Assembly (NCBI GenBank): GCA_964250265.1
Contig: CAXUFG010000048.1
Location: 1-26,344 of the forward strand
DNA length: 26,344 bases
From: GCA-003244245 sp964250265
GTDB lineage: Bacteria > Actinomycetota > Actinomycetes > Mycobacteriales > Pseudonocardiaceae
Direction: 5' to 3'
Of the stretch, positions 7,174 to 14,426 are shown piece by piece; the stretch's first letter is position 1, and every line of letters starts with the position of its first letter. The translations under genes were made by a program, and so were the position numbers. Under the pieces are notes generated by a model. It was not told the origin of the DNA and did no database searches. It saw only the letters and a list, made by a program, of their open reading frames with translations.

Positions 7174-7979
7174 CAGAGGCGGTAGCGCATCCACTGGTCG
7201 GCCATCGCGGCAAGGCTCTTCTTCCAGGGCTGAGGGTCGGCTTGGGCGATCTCGATCCACACCCTGGAGCTCGCTGCCGCGAAGGCGTCAATCTCCTTTT
7301 TGGGCGTTGTACCCCACGAGGGGGTCTGCTGTGCCCACGCTTCGGCGTCCTCTGGGGTGTGGCCCGCAGTCATCAACCTGAGAATGAAGCAAGCAGGCTC
7401 GATCCACGCAGCTCCGCGCGTCGGCCACGCCCAGTCGATGATTCGGGGAGCGCCGTTGATCAGGACGTTGAGCGGATTGAAATCGGTGTGCAGCAGAGCG
7501 TCGCCCCGTAGAGCCGATGTATCGTCCATGTAAGGAGCCCAGCGTTGTTCGGCTCGTTTCAGGGGAAGATCGGGGCACTGTACCTGTCCCAGCAGCCGGA
7601 TAGCTTCGACGACCTTCGGGATGTCGCTCGATCCGGGCGAGTAGTCTGCGTGTCGCCCGTCGATGTGCTCGAAGCCTAGGACGTTCCACTCGTCGGTCTT
7701 GATGTGCCACCGTAGCCGAGGGGCGATCTGCACCACATACGGGTTGATCATCGATTCCATTTGCTGTGTCCACACTCGTGGATGGTCGCTGCGCAGACCC
7801 TTAATGAAGACTTTGCCCGTGGCGGTACGCAGTACCTCGGCGATCTCTGAGTTGAGACCTTCTGAGACCGTCTGTGCCTTCAGTACAGGACCGGTCTGGT
7901 CCTGGATCGCGCTGCGGAGATTCTCGGAGAGATCTCCCCAATGGGTACGCGGCAGCGACACTGGTCTTCCCTTGTTCAT
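7173..7979 (-). CDS. APH-family (aminoglycoside phosphotransferase fold) kinase
   Basis: A 268-residue kinase-like protein. VFIKGL carries the ATP-binding lysine, LLHTDFNPLNVLI gives the catalytic HxDxxxxN motif (H164, D166, N171), and RIIDWAWPTRG supplies the metal-binding aspartate (D182), all in the order expected for the APH/choline-kinase fold. ATG 7979 is preferred to TTG 7982. It is the fifth gene of a minus-strand run, 62 bp after the candidate precursor peptide and separated from it by a hairpin. The family phosphorylates small molecules, and in class V lanthipeptide pathways a kinase of this fold (LxmK) acts on a peptide. Here a role on the peptide, or self-protection, is inference. 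Confidence 0.85.
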   Translation of the reverse strand: MNKGRPVSLPRTHWGDLSENLRSAIQDQTGPVLKAQTVSEGLNSEIAEVLRTATGKVFIKGLRSDHPRVWTQQMESMINPYVVQIAPRLRWHIKTDEWNVLGFEHIDGRHADYSPGSSDIPKVVEAIRLLGQVQCPDLPLKRAEQRWAPYMDDTSALRGDALLHTDFNPLNVLINGAPRIIDWAWPTRGAAWIEPACFILRLMTAGHTPEDAEAWAQQTPSWGTTPKKEIDAFAAASSRVWIEIAQADPQPWKKSLAAMADQWMRYRL

Positions 7980-7991
7980 CAATAGGTGAAC

Positions 7992-8028
7992 GGCCGTCCT
8001 GAGCCGGAGCGTAGAGCACAGGACGGCC
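7992..8028 (-). promoter_or_regulatory. Hairpin between precursor peptide and kinase genes
   Basis: A perfect 10-bp inverted repeat, GGCCGTCCTG (7992-8001) and CAGGACGGCC (8019-8028), with a 17-base loop. It lies 14 bp after the peptide stop codon and 13 bp before the kinase start. There is no following T run, so a complete intrinsic terminator is unlikely. A partial terminator or mRNA-stabilising stem is more plausible, which is common after RiPP precursor genes that need higher expression than their enzymes. Confidence 0.7.
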
Positions 8029-8041
8029 CTCCGTTGGGGAC

Positions 8042-8173
8042 TCAGTACGGCTGGTCGTCGCCAGCATTACAGCTGCACTTGGACGACTCGACGAGTTCGT
8101 CCAGGTCATCGACTAAGACGATCTCGTCTCCCTCGATGTGGCGCGCCTCGATCTCCACCGGAATAGGTGCCAT
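8042..8173 (-). CDS. Candidate RiPP precursor peptide, 43 residues
   Basis: ATG 8173 has a strong AAGGAGGT six bases upstream, and the frame ends with TGA at 8042-8044. The N-terminal 31 residues are acidic and hydrophobic (IEGDEIVLVDDLDELVESS), as in RiPP leaders. The C-terminal dozen, KCSCNAGDDQPY, is Cys-containing, polar and ends in an aromatic residue, as in a short core. It begins 18 bp after the radical SAM/SPASM gene and precedes the kinase gene. There is no signal peptide, transmembrane segment or known domain. With two cysteines and a radical SAM partner, a sactipeptide-like thioether is one possibility; lanthionine formation from the neighbouring serines using the kinase is another. 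Family not recognised with certainty. Confidence 0.8.
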   Translation of the reverse strand: MAPIPVEIEARHIEGDEIVLVDDLDELVESSKCSCNAGDDQPY

Positions 8174-8191
8174 GTGACCCCACCTCCTTCC

Positions 8192-9289
8192 TCAGTGTTG
8201 GCAGTACGCGGACAGCGGTGCCTTCGCCTTGCGGTACAACGTCACGAGCGGCATGCACGTACCACAGGTGTCGCTGAGGGTGCAGCCCGTGCAGCCACCG
8301 TGGCGAAGCAGCAGGGAATCGGCGATCGCGCCGAGGCGGCCCAGCCCCTCGACACCTTCCATCAGCGGGATCTGGGGATCCCGGCCCACCTTGCAGATGC
8401 TAGCCAGGCCGTGCGGATCCACATGAAAGAACGTGTGACCAGCGTTGCAGCCGGTGAAGGGCTTGCGCTTGCGCAGGTGCTCGACGGACTGGGCGGGCAG
8501 GCTCTCCGGACCTCCGTAGATCGTCGGAGCCATATTGGAGAAGACGTGGTGAGGCAACGCATAGCTCTCTGCCAGGGCGATCATCTGATCGACCTCGTGA
8601 GCGTTGCGCTGCGCAACAATCAGGTTGAGGTTGATCGGAAGCCCGGCCTCGTGCGCGGCGGCCAAACCCTTGGTGAACGCGGCGAATGAGCCACGTCGCC
8701 GGGTGAGGCCGTCGTAGCTTTCGGCGGTCGCACCGTACACGCTGAGGGTCAGGCGATACGGCCGGCGTGCGGAGAGCAGGTCGAGGATCTTCCGGTTTGA
8801 CAGACGTGACCCATTCGAGGAGATACTGATCATCATGCCAAGTCTGTAGGCCAGCTCATAGACCTCGGGAAAGAGTCTGTCGATCAGCGGTTCGCCACCC
8901 GTGAGCTGGAGCCATAGCACTCCTGCCTCGCGCATGATGTGGAGCAATCGCTCCCGTTCCGGCCACGAGAGCCCGGAGAATGTCTTCAGGCCGAGGTAAC
9001 AATGTTCACAGTCATAATTGCAGCCAAGGTTCAGCTCGTAGGAGGCGCGGCCGTAACCGTAAGGGGACTGCGTCCGGACGATAACCACGTAGTTGACCGC
9101 TCGCCCGGAGATCTCAAGATTCCAGGCAATGCGGGCGGCGTCGACTAACCATGACGGGCAGCTGCCATCAGCGGCCCCGATCTGCCCAAGCTGTAGGTAC
9201 TTAATGTGAGGAATCTTCAGCCCATTGGGGCTGCCCGGGCGAACGACCAGATACTCACCCATGAACGGGCTAGCGATGAGTTCGTACAC
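8192..9289 (-). CDS. Radical SAM/SPASM peptide-modifying enzyme
   Basis: A 365-residue enzyme. About 85 N-terminal residues (EYLVVRPGSPNGL and on) may hold the peptide-binding part. The radical SAM cluster motif CNYDCEHC (C90, C94, C97) follows, then LQLTGGEPL, the GGEP SAM-binding motif, and ISISSNG. The C-terminus has a SPASM signature: a C-X12-G-X4-C pair (CNAGHTFFHVDPHGLASIC), then CTGCTLSDTCGTC and a final Cys near the end, enough for auxiliary [4Fe-4S] clusters. SPASM enzymes usually install thioether or C-C crosslinks in peptides. GTG 9289 has GGAGG five bases upstream and is preferred; GTG 9301 and 9295 are in frame. The peptide gene is 18 bp downstream, so it is the likely substrate. 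Confidence 0.9.
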   Translation of the reverse strand: MYELIASPFMGEYLVVRPGSPNGLKIPHIKYLQLGQIGAADGSCPSWLVDAARIAWNLEISGRAVNYVVIVRTQSPYGYGRASYELNLGCNYDCEHCYLGLKTFSGLSWPERERLLHIMREAGVLWLQLTGGEPLIDRLFPEVYELAYRLGMMISISSNGSRLSNRKILDLLSARRPYRLTLSVYGATAESYDGLTRRRGSFAAFTKGLAAAHEAGLPINLNLIVAQRNAHEVDQMIALAESYALPHHVFSNMAPTIYGGPESLPAQSVEHLRKRKPFTGCNAGHTFFHVDPHGLASICKVGRDPQIPLMEGVEGLGRLGAIADSLLLRHGGCTGCTLSDTCGTCMPLVTLYRKAKAPLSAYCQH

Positions 9290-9302
9290 GGTCACCTCCA
9301 CC

Positions 9303-9575
9303 TTACCAACAATTCAAGAATTCCCGCGGTTGCTCCAGGTACATACTCATCATCGGGACCACCGTGCACCGGCACGATCGTCTCCACCACCATTCATGCG
9401 GTGCTCGGCAATATCGGCACCGCCCCTTGCCGTTCACGGTGTGTCGTTCAAGCAGCGATAGGCACAGCAGCGCCAGTCGCACACACTCCTCGTCTGGTTC
9501 CCGTGTGGCCGTGGCAACCGTGTGTTTCAGTCGTTCCCGTAGTACCCGATGCCGCACCTCGTACACGGTGCTCAC
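9303..9575 (-). CDS. Small Cys/Trp-rich protein of the RiPP-like operon
   Basis: A 90-residue protein starting at GTG 9575, overlapping the stop of the upstream gene as GTGA. The first half is helical. The second half carries HTVNGKGRCRYCRAPHEWWW and RRSCRCTVVPMMSMYLEQP, giving a CxxC and a CxC pair that could bind zinc. Similar small Cys/Trp-rich actinobacterial proteins lie near XRE regulators. Its stop codon (9303-9305) touches the ribosome-binding site of the radical SAM gene, so translation is probably coupled. Function unknown; not recognised as a modification enzyme. Confidence 0.7.
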   Translation of the reverse strand: MSTVYEVRHRVLRERLKHTVATATREPDEECVRLALLCLSLLERHTVNGKGRCRYCRAPHEWWWRRSCRCTVVPMMSMYLEQPREFLNCW

Positions 9576-9934
9576 AGGTCCCGGTGATGGACCGTGCCCG
9601 CACTGTCATTCACGTTCGGGCCAGCGGTGACGGCGACCTCTCCATCAATCACCAGGCCCACCTGTGCTGCCCGCGCCTGCAATCGCCGCGCCATCGCAGC
9701 GAGCCGCTCAGCGAAGGCGTAGTGCTCTTCGGCGGTGGCGCTGCCATCCATGATGCGCATGGCCAGCGGCACCACATCGGTGTTGAGGCGCCCCAGTTCA
9801 GCCAGCAGCAGCCGGACCTCCCGGATCACGAGTGCCCCCTGGTCGCCGTGCACTGCCTGCTCGTTTCCACACACTGCTTCGAGCGCCAGCGGCAACGTCC
9901 GATCGTCTCGCGACGAGAAGCCGTACGTCTTCAA
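9572..9934 (-). CDS. Helical protein of unknown function, first gene of the operon
   Basis: A 120-residue protein starting at TTG 9934, chosen because GGAG lies five bases upstream and the open frame further right runs into the divergent regulator gene. It is Ala/Leu/Arg-rich and mostly helical (VIREVRLLLAELGRL, AFAERLAAMARRLQARAAQVG), with no membrane segment or cysteine cluster. It heads the minus-strand run and is joined to the next gene by a GTGA overlap. No family is recognised. Its place between the XRE regulator and the radical SAM gene suggests an accessory or regulatory role, which is inference only. Confidence 0.65.
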   Translation of the reverse strand: MKTYGFSSRDDRTLPLALEAVCGNEQAVHGDQGALVIREVRLLLAELGRLNTDVVPLAMRIMDGSATAEEHYAFAERLAAMARRLQARAAQVGLVIDGEVAVTAGPNVNDSAGTVHHRDL

Positions 9935-10136
9935 TTTCTCTCCTACCGATCTGCCCGCCGCTCCGCGCTGGGCGGCGCCGTGGGTCGATGTCGCAGCCGA
10001 GGTAAGCGGATGATCAGGAGGGTGGGACAGTGCGGAGGAGGGTTGCCCACTCAAGTTCTCTTCTGCTATGAGAGCGGTTACGCTCCCGACAGGGTCGGCT
10101 ACGGTGAACACCGCCAAGGAGGAGGGAGCCAGCGCC
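9935..10136. promoter_or_regulatory. Divergent promoter region, regulator versus peptide operon
   Basis: About 200 bp separate the TTG start of the operon (9934) from the GTG start of the XRE gene (10137). On the plus strand TTGCCC (10043-10048) and TATGAG (10067-10072) are 18 bp apart and could be -35 and -10 boxes for the regulator. I see no clear palindromic operator. Divergence suggests the XRE protein controls both sides. The exact start sites are not established from sequence. Confidence 0.4.
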
Positions 10137-11429
10137 GTGGCCCGCGAACCCGCGCAATTCGCCGCGCAACGTCGCGAGTTGGGCCGGCGGCTGGCCACCG
10201 CCCGGAACGCGGCAGGTATAACACAAGAGCATCTGGCCCGGGCACTGTACTACGAGCGTACGTCGGTGGCGCATATCGAGGGTGGCCGTCAGCCAGCCCC
10301 ACGATCATTTTGGGAGAGGGCGGACGCACTGCTCGCCGCCGGGGGAACAATGCTGGCGGGCTATATCGACCTAGAACGGGCCAAGGCGGCCCACGCGGCG
10401 AAAGCAGCTTCTGCCGCACTCCTCGAAACCGTTGCGGACGCGCGCGTTATCGCCCTCCGGTGGCTCGTGGCGCCTACTGTCGTGTGTCCGTCCCGGGAAC
10501 GCGGCTGGAGACGTATCGGCTCAGCCGACGTCGACCGCGTCCGCGCTGTGCGCAGGTATCTCAAGGCGATGGATGACGGCTTCGGCGGCAGTGCCGCCTT
10601 CCCCATGGCGTCCATCTACCTCCGGCAGGAGGTCGCCCCACTGCTGGGTGGGCAGTACGACGCAGGAGTGGGGCGGGATTTGCTTGCGGCGGTCGCCGAA
10701 GTCACCCTCGACTTGGGCTGGATGGCCTACGACGCTGGGCAGCAGACCCACGCCCGACACCACATGCTGCACGCGTTGCGTCTGGCTGATGCCGCCCAGG
10801 ATCGTCTCTTCGGCGGTCGCGTTCTTTCCGCGCTGAGCCATCAAGCACTGCATCTTGGCCGGATCGTGGAAGCGACAGATCTGGCCCGCGCCGCTACCAG
10901 CGGAACGGAAGGAATCGCCACCCCGAGGGTCGTTGCGATGTTCGCCGCCATGGAGGCGTGCACGGCGGCCGCTGCTCTCGACCGCACAGGCTGCACCGCC
11001 GCGCTGTCCAGGGCAGAGAGAGCGCTCGATGCGGCCAGCACCGACATGGGGCCCGACTGGCTCGACTTCGACGAGGGCGGGCTGTGGGGGCATGCTGCAC
11101 GGGCTCACCGCGACCTCGGACACCCCGCCTTGGCACGAGAGTTCGCTCAACAGGCGCTTATCCACTGCTGGGATAGACATCGGCGTACCCGGGCGCAGCG
11201 GAGGGCGATTCTCGCGACGACGCTGCTCGACTCCGGCGAGCTGGATGGCGCCTGCCGCATTGGCGAAGAGCTTCTGGCCGATGCGTGGCAGCTGCACTCG
11301 GCCTTGGTCATCGATGACGTCCGACGTCTCATCGACGGGATCGCCGCCCGGGGGACCCGTTCGGGTGCGGGCTTCCTTACCCAGGGTCGGGAGTTGCTCG
11401 CGGCACGCGGCGCATCTCAGCAGCAGTGA
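10137..11429 (+). CDS. XRE-family regulator with TPR-like domain
   Basis: A 430-residue protein. Residues about 12-65 form an HTH_3 domain (RRLATARNAAGITQEHLARA, then RTSVAHIEGGRQPAP). The rest is alpha-helical with repeated Ala-rich helices (DAGQQTHARHHMLHALRLAD, AREFAQQALIHC, DSGELDGACRIGEELL) spaced like tetratricopeptide repeats. Such long XRE-TPR proteins are common in actinobacterial secondary-metabolite and signalling loci and often sense a small molecule or peptide. GTG 10137 with AAGGAGGAGGGAG (10116-10128) is chosen; GTG 10104 is in frame. It is divergent from the peptide operon and convergent with the PIG-L gene, only 9 bp apart. Confidence 0.88.
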   Translation: MAREPAQFAAQRRELGRRLATARNAAGITQEHLARALYYERTSVAHIEGGRQPAPRSFWERADALLAAGGTMLAGYIDLERAKAAHAAKAASAALLETVADARVIALRWLVAPTVVCPSRERGWRRIGSADVDRVRAVRRYLKAMDDGFGGSAAFPMASIYLRQEVAPLLGGQYDAGVGRDLLAAVAEVTLDLGWMAYDAGQQTHARHHMLHALRLADAAQDRLFGGRVLSALSHQALHLGRIVEATDLARAATSGTEGIATPRVVAMFAAMEACTAAAALDRTGCTAALSRAERALDAASTDMGPDWLDFDEGGLWGHAARAHRDLGHPALAREFAQQALIHCWDRHRRTRAQRRAILATTLLDSGELDGACRIGEELLADAWQLHSALVIDDVRRLIDGIAARGTRSGAGFLTQGRELLAARGASQQQ

Positions 11430-11438
11430 GACCTGGGT

Positions 11439-12167
11439 TCACCTGTTGCGTACGACCTGGAATGCCTCGGCGAGACGGCCCGCCGGTAGACCGGCGGCGG
11501 CAGTGTTCGGCTCGATTCGCTCCCGCATCTCGGTCGCCAGCCGGTCGCGGTGCCCGGTTTGACTGTGATGGGCGCGCAGCGCCTCGATCTTCTGGTCGAA
11601 GGCGTCCGTGACGTCAACAAAGTGGTTGGGCTCTCGCGTGTTGAGCATCCAGATCTCCTCCACAGCCCACGGTTCCAGGGCCTCGTGATCGATGAGGGTG
11701 GGATGGGCGAAAGCGTTCCCTGCGTCGGGGTATGCAGCGGTCAATGCGAGTTCGCCCGTCGCCCGGTGGTCGACATGGCAGCTCGTGCGGAACCGGGACC
11801 AGTTCCATTCCGGGCTCCACGTCAGCAGTCTTCGGGGTCGCACCTGGCGGATCACCCGCACGATCTGACGGCGAAGCTCGACGCTCTGGGCGATAGTGCC
11901 CTCAGCGAACCCCAGAAATCTGACATCGTGGACGCCCAGGATGCGCGCGGCGCCCTCCTGTTCGGAGCGTCGGATTCGCGGGATGTCCTCGCGCGGAGTC
12001 GCGGGATCGAAACCACCGGCGTCCCCATCGGTCAGAACCAGGTAGGTCACCACGATCCCGGCCGTGGACCAGAGGGCCACGGTGCCACCTGCCCAAAAAT
12101 CGGCGTCATCAGGATGAGCGACAACGACCAGTGCACGCTCGACGCCGTCATCCGCCAGGACGTCCAA
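11439..12167 (-). CDS. PIG-L family LmbE-like deacetylase
   Basis: A 242-residue enzyme of the zinc-dependent N-acetylglucosaminyl deacetylase fold (MshB, LmbE, PIG-L). ALVVVAHPDDADFWAGG contains the metal-binding HPDD motif, and SCHVDHRATGELAL gives the second His pair (HVDH). DGDAGG is also typical. It starts at TTG 12167 with AGGAG seven bases upstream, with no competing start nearby. Substrates in the family are amino-sugar conjugates such as mycothiol precursors or glycosylated metabolites. Its closeness to the peptide locus and regulator suggests a tailoring or detoxifying role, but no glycosyltransferase is visible, so the substrate is unknown. Confidence 0.88.
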   Translation of the reverse strand: MDVLADDGVERALVVVAHPDDADFWAGGTVALWSTAGIVVTYLVLTDGDAGGFDPATPREDIPRIRRSEQEGAARILGVHDVRFLGFAEGTIAQSVELRRQIVRVIRQVRPRRLLTWSPEWNWSRFRTSCHVDHRATGELALTAAYPDAGNAFAHPTLIDHEALEPWAVEEIWMLNTREPNHFVDVTDAFDQKIEALRAHHSQTGHRDRLATEMRERIEPNTAAAGLPAGRLAEAFQVVRNR

Positions 12168-12660
12168 GTGATCACTCCTAGGAACAGGCGGTGCACGTGC
12201 TGGATAACTCTATGATGGGGACGATCGGACGTCGTGTCGCATCGCGCGACCTGAGGTCACGCTCACCATCTGCCGGGCTGGAGCTCCTGTCCGGTCTGTT
12301 CCGGAGCTTGATTGTGCTAGCCAGTGACGGCGTGCCGAGCTCGCTGCCTTGACTGGCGACGTCGAAGACAGCGGCAAGCTAGGCGCCCGTGCCCTGGCCG
12401 CGGTATGTTGACGGCTACCGTCGTCCCAACGGGCACAGTTCTAAGAGCTACAGACCTGCCCGGGTATGGCCTGTGCTGTGTGACTATCCCGAGCCGGTTC
12501 AAGAGATTGTCATTGATGCAGAGTGGGAGCCTCTGCTGTGACCGATTAGCCCGACAGAACGAGGACGTCCCGTTCGTTGAATTTCGAATTATGGTGGGAA
12601 TGACTCGTCCTGGCAGTCCTCAAGATCCAGTGGCCCATGGTCTTGTCGAGCCTGATGCGC
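12168..12660. other. Gap between PIG-L gene and membrane protein gene
   Basis: 493 bp with no gene of normal size. The right part holds the 50-codon frame at 12389-12541. The left part must contain the PIG-L promoter on the minus strand, but I cannot assign boxes with confidence. The sequence around 12465-12600 is poorer in G+C than its surroundings. No tRNA, repeat array or clear terminator is seen. Confidence 0.6.
12389..12541 (+). CDS. Possible 50-residue protein or gene remnant
   Basis: A frame from GTG 12389 to TGA 12541, opened by a stop at 12380-12382. The peptide includes RYVDGYRRPNG and ends VLCDYPEPVQEIVIDAEWEP-LL, with a composition that looks like a real protein end rather than noise. 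There is no clear ribosome-binding site and codon bias is weaker than in neighbours. It may be a small protein or the surviving C-terminus of a decayed gene. Not recognised. Confidence 0.3.
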   Translation: MPWPRYVDGYRRPNGHSSKSYRPARVWPVLCDYPEPVQEIVIDAEWEPLL

Positions 12661-13254
12661 TTACTCGTTATTCGCGGGGGGAAAGATCTGGCTCAGTGGC
12701 ACCACACGCTCATTCTCCGTGACTATCTTGTCGTCTGCGGCCACGATCCGGACGAGCTCGCTCAGGAGCCAGATCAGCCGCAGCGCTCCATGCACCAACA
12801 GCACGACCGCCAGCTCGAACAAGAAGGGAGCGATGACGCGACCCGAGGTGGTCTGGGCTACTGCCGCGACGATGCCGAGAAAGGTCACCGCAAAGGGCTC
12901 GGCCACAACCACGAGCCAAGTCCGACGCAAAGACGCGCCGCCTCGGTCGCGAAACATACGTACGCGCGGGCCCTGAGCACTGATGGTGAAGATCAGAACC
13001 ACTCCGGCGAACCCGGCGACGACCGCGCCAGCTGCGGTGGTGCCCGCGTAGATCGCGACTGCTGTACCTGTACCTTCGGCTCCCGCCATGCTTTTGAACG
13101 GGTTAAGCCAGCTCCACTGCCCGCTTGCCGCCAAATGGGCACCGACGAGGAGGCTCAACCCGATCGATACGACTTCCGGGCGGTCCTGAATCCAGCCGAT
13201 CAGCGCGCTCCGACCGCCCCGGAACACAGTCTTCGAAGCTCTTGTTTGGCTCAC
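12661..13254 (-). CDS. Four-helix membrane protein of unknown function
   Basis: A 197-residue membrane protein. Hydrophobic helices are at about 28-44 (VVSIGLSLLVGAHLAAS), 65-93, 112-134 (WLVVVAEPFAVTFLGIVAAV) and 140-164 (VIAPFLFELAVVLLVHGALR). A basic N-terminus and a soluble tail (DDKIVTENERVVPLSQIF) face the cytoplasm if the helices alternate normally. GTG 13254 has GGAGGGG eight bases upstream. It lies 48 bp downstream of the soluble partner gene at 13303-14217, so the two are probably one operon. No transport or enzymatic motif is seen. A pair of a four-helix membrane protein and a soluble protein beside a restriction system recalls defence architectures such as Kiwa, but no sequence match is claimed. 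Confidence 0.75.
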   Translation of the reverse strand: MSQTRASKTVFRGGRSALIGWIQDRPEVVSIGLSLLVGAHLAASGQWSWLNPFKSMAGAEGTGTAVAIYAGTTAAGAVVAGFAGVVLIFTISAQGPRVRMFRDRGGASLRRTWLVVVAEPFAVTFLGIVAAVAQTTSGRVIAPFLFELAVVLLVHGALRLIWLLSELVRIVAADDKIVTENERVVPLSQIFPPANNE

Positions 13255-13302
13255 GCATTCCCCTCCAGCGAGGTCGGCTTCGGGCGCGCGGTCGGTCGAG
13301 AC

Positions 13303-14217
13303 CTAGGAGAACGCCCTGTTGAAGCTGCCGATGGCATCCGTGATACCACCGATCACCGACGCTTCCGACGGACGCGAGCCAGCTTGGACGTCGAACCGCA
13401 CTTGCTGCGTGAAGTGATGGGAGATCAAGTCGTACTGCTCGACATGTGGCCCGTCTGCCTCGTCACCAGGAAGTCTGAGGCTGACCTGAGCGCTCTTGGC
13501 CCAGTCTCCACGTACCCACTGTGCTGCGCGGAGAAGATCGCTTCTTGTCTCAGCGCTACCGCTGCGGCGCGCGAGACTCCACTTCAACACGATGTCGGTC
13601 TCAGAGGACACCGCCTTGGCGGCCCGCGCCGCCGCGCCGATCTCACCGCCCCCGTCCGGGATGTCTGCATGCGGCTCAGCATGCACCTGGAAGACAGTGG
13701 CTCCGCTCGCCTGCGCCAGTCGTTCGGCTACGTGCTGATTCAGGATCGGGAGCAGCGTGAGTTGCTCGATTGCTGGGTCCAAGCCAGCCATCCGGCTAAA
13801 CCAGTCCTCCAGCGTCGAAACTCGCGGCGAGGACTGAGACATGGTCAACACCGCGACTCGGTTCTGCGCTCCGAAAGGAACGACGTAGGTGGGCTCTAGC
13901 AGCACGGAGTCGCGGAGACTCAGCTCTAGCTCGCCGACAGCCCCCGATCTGTCCAGGGTGTCCGGCCAGTCGGAGCGGTCGCGCACCCGGCCAACGTAGA
14001 AGTACTGCTTGGCGGGCTGATGGCACGTTCGATGCTCGCCGTGCACGAGTCGGCCTCGCGCGCTGACCTGGCACTCCCGAGGTGATCTCGTCTCGATCTG
14101 CACACCCAGTGCTGGCCAGAAACCTGGCTGGATCGGACGAGTGTCATCGCCGTCCCGAGGCAGGAGCCGAAGGTCGTAGAACCGGACAATCTTGCGCATC
14201 GCTTGGGACACCACCAT
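13303..14217 (-). CDS. Uncharacterised soluble protein paired with a membrane protein
   Basis: A 304-residue protein with no signal peptide or membrane helix. Notable segments are MRKIVRFYDLRLLP at the start, TYVVPFGAQNRVAVLTMSQS near the middle, LPILNQHVAERLAQASGATV, and a C-terminal IGGITDAIGSFNRAF. The order (a FYDLR start, a strand-rich middle, a helical end) resembles uncharacterised proteins near phage-defence genes, but I cannot name a family. ATG 14217 is used; ATG 14199 (MRKIV) is an alternative, and neither has a strong ribosome-binding site. It lies 209 bp downstream of hsdM on the same strand and just upstream of the membrane protein gene. Confidence 0.7.
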   Translation of the reverse strand: MVVSQAMRKIVRFYDLRLLPRDGDDTRPIQPGFWPALGVQIETRSPRECQVSARGRLVHGEHRTCHQPAKQYFYVGRVRDRSDWPDTLDRSGAVGELELSLRDSVLLEPTYVVPFGAQNRVAVLTMSQSSPRVSTLEDWFSRMAGLDPAIEQLTLLPILNQHVAERLAQASGATVFQVHAEPHADIPDGGGEIGAAARAAKAVSSETDIVLKWSLARRSGSAETRSDLLRAAQWVRGDWAKSAQVSLRLPGDEADGPHVEQYDLISHHFTQQVRFDVQAGSRPSEASVIGGITDAIGSFNRAFS

Positions 14218-14426
14218 GGGGGAGCTGATCGTCAGCCGTGTCGGCGGCCATCGACGGAGTGTCCGAAGGCTAATACATGACCAGTGCCGATGAAGCGAGT
14301 GGAGCTACTGAGCGCAACGGATTGGTGGCAACCAGCGACGGTGCTGCATCACACCCCGGTCGGCTAGTTCGCCGAGGGACAGTGTGCGGCAGTCGGGACA
14401 TGGCGCGGCACCGCCCCAGATCTACC

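Noticed and set aside
9206..10576. 456-codon plus-strand frame crossing the small genes and the regulator start.
   Set aside because: It overlaps well-supported genes on both strands, has no domain, and would start inside the radical SAM gene.
12637..13899. 420-codon plus-strand frame over the membrane protein and its partner.
   Set aside because: The minus-strand products have clear transmembrane helices, sensible starts and operon spacing; the plus frame has none of these.
14314..14326. 13-base word GCAACGGATTGGT shared with 23864-23876, considered as attachment sites around the restriction region.
   Set aside because: In 26 kb several such 13-base matches are expected by chance, there is no integrase, and one copy lies inside the mntA coding region.
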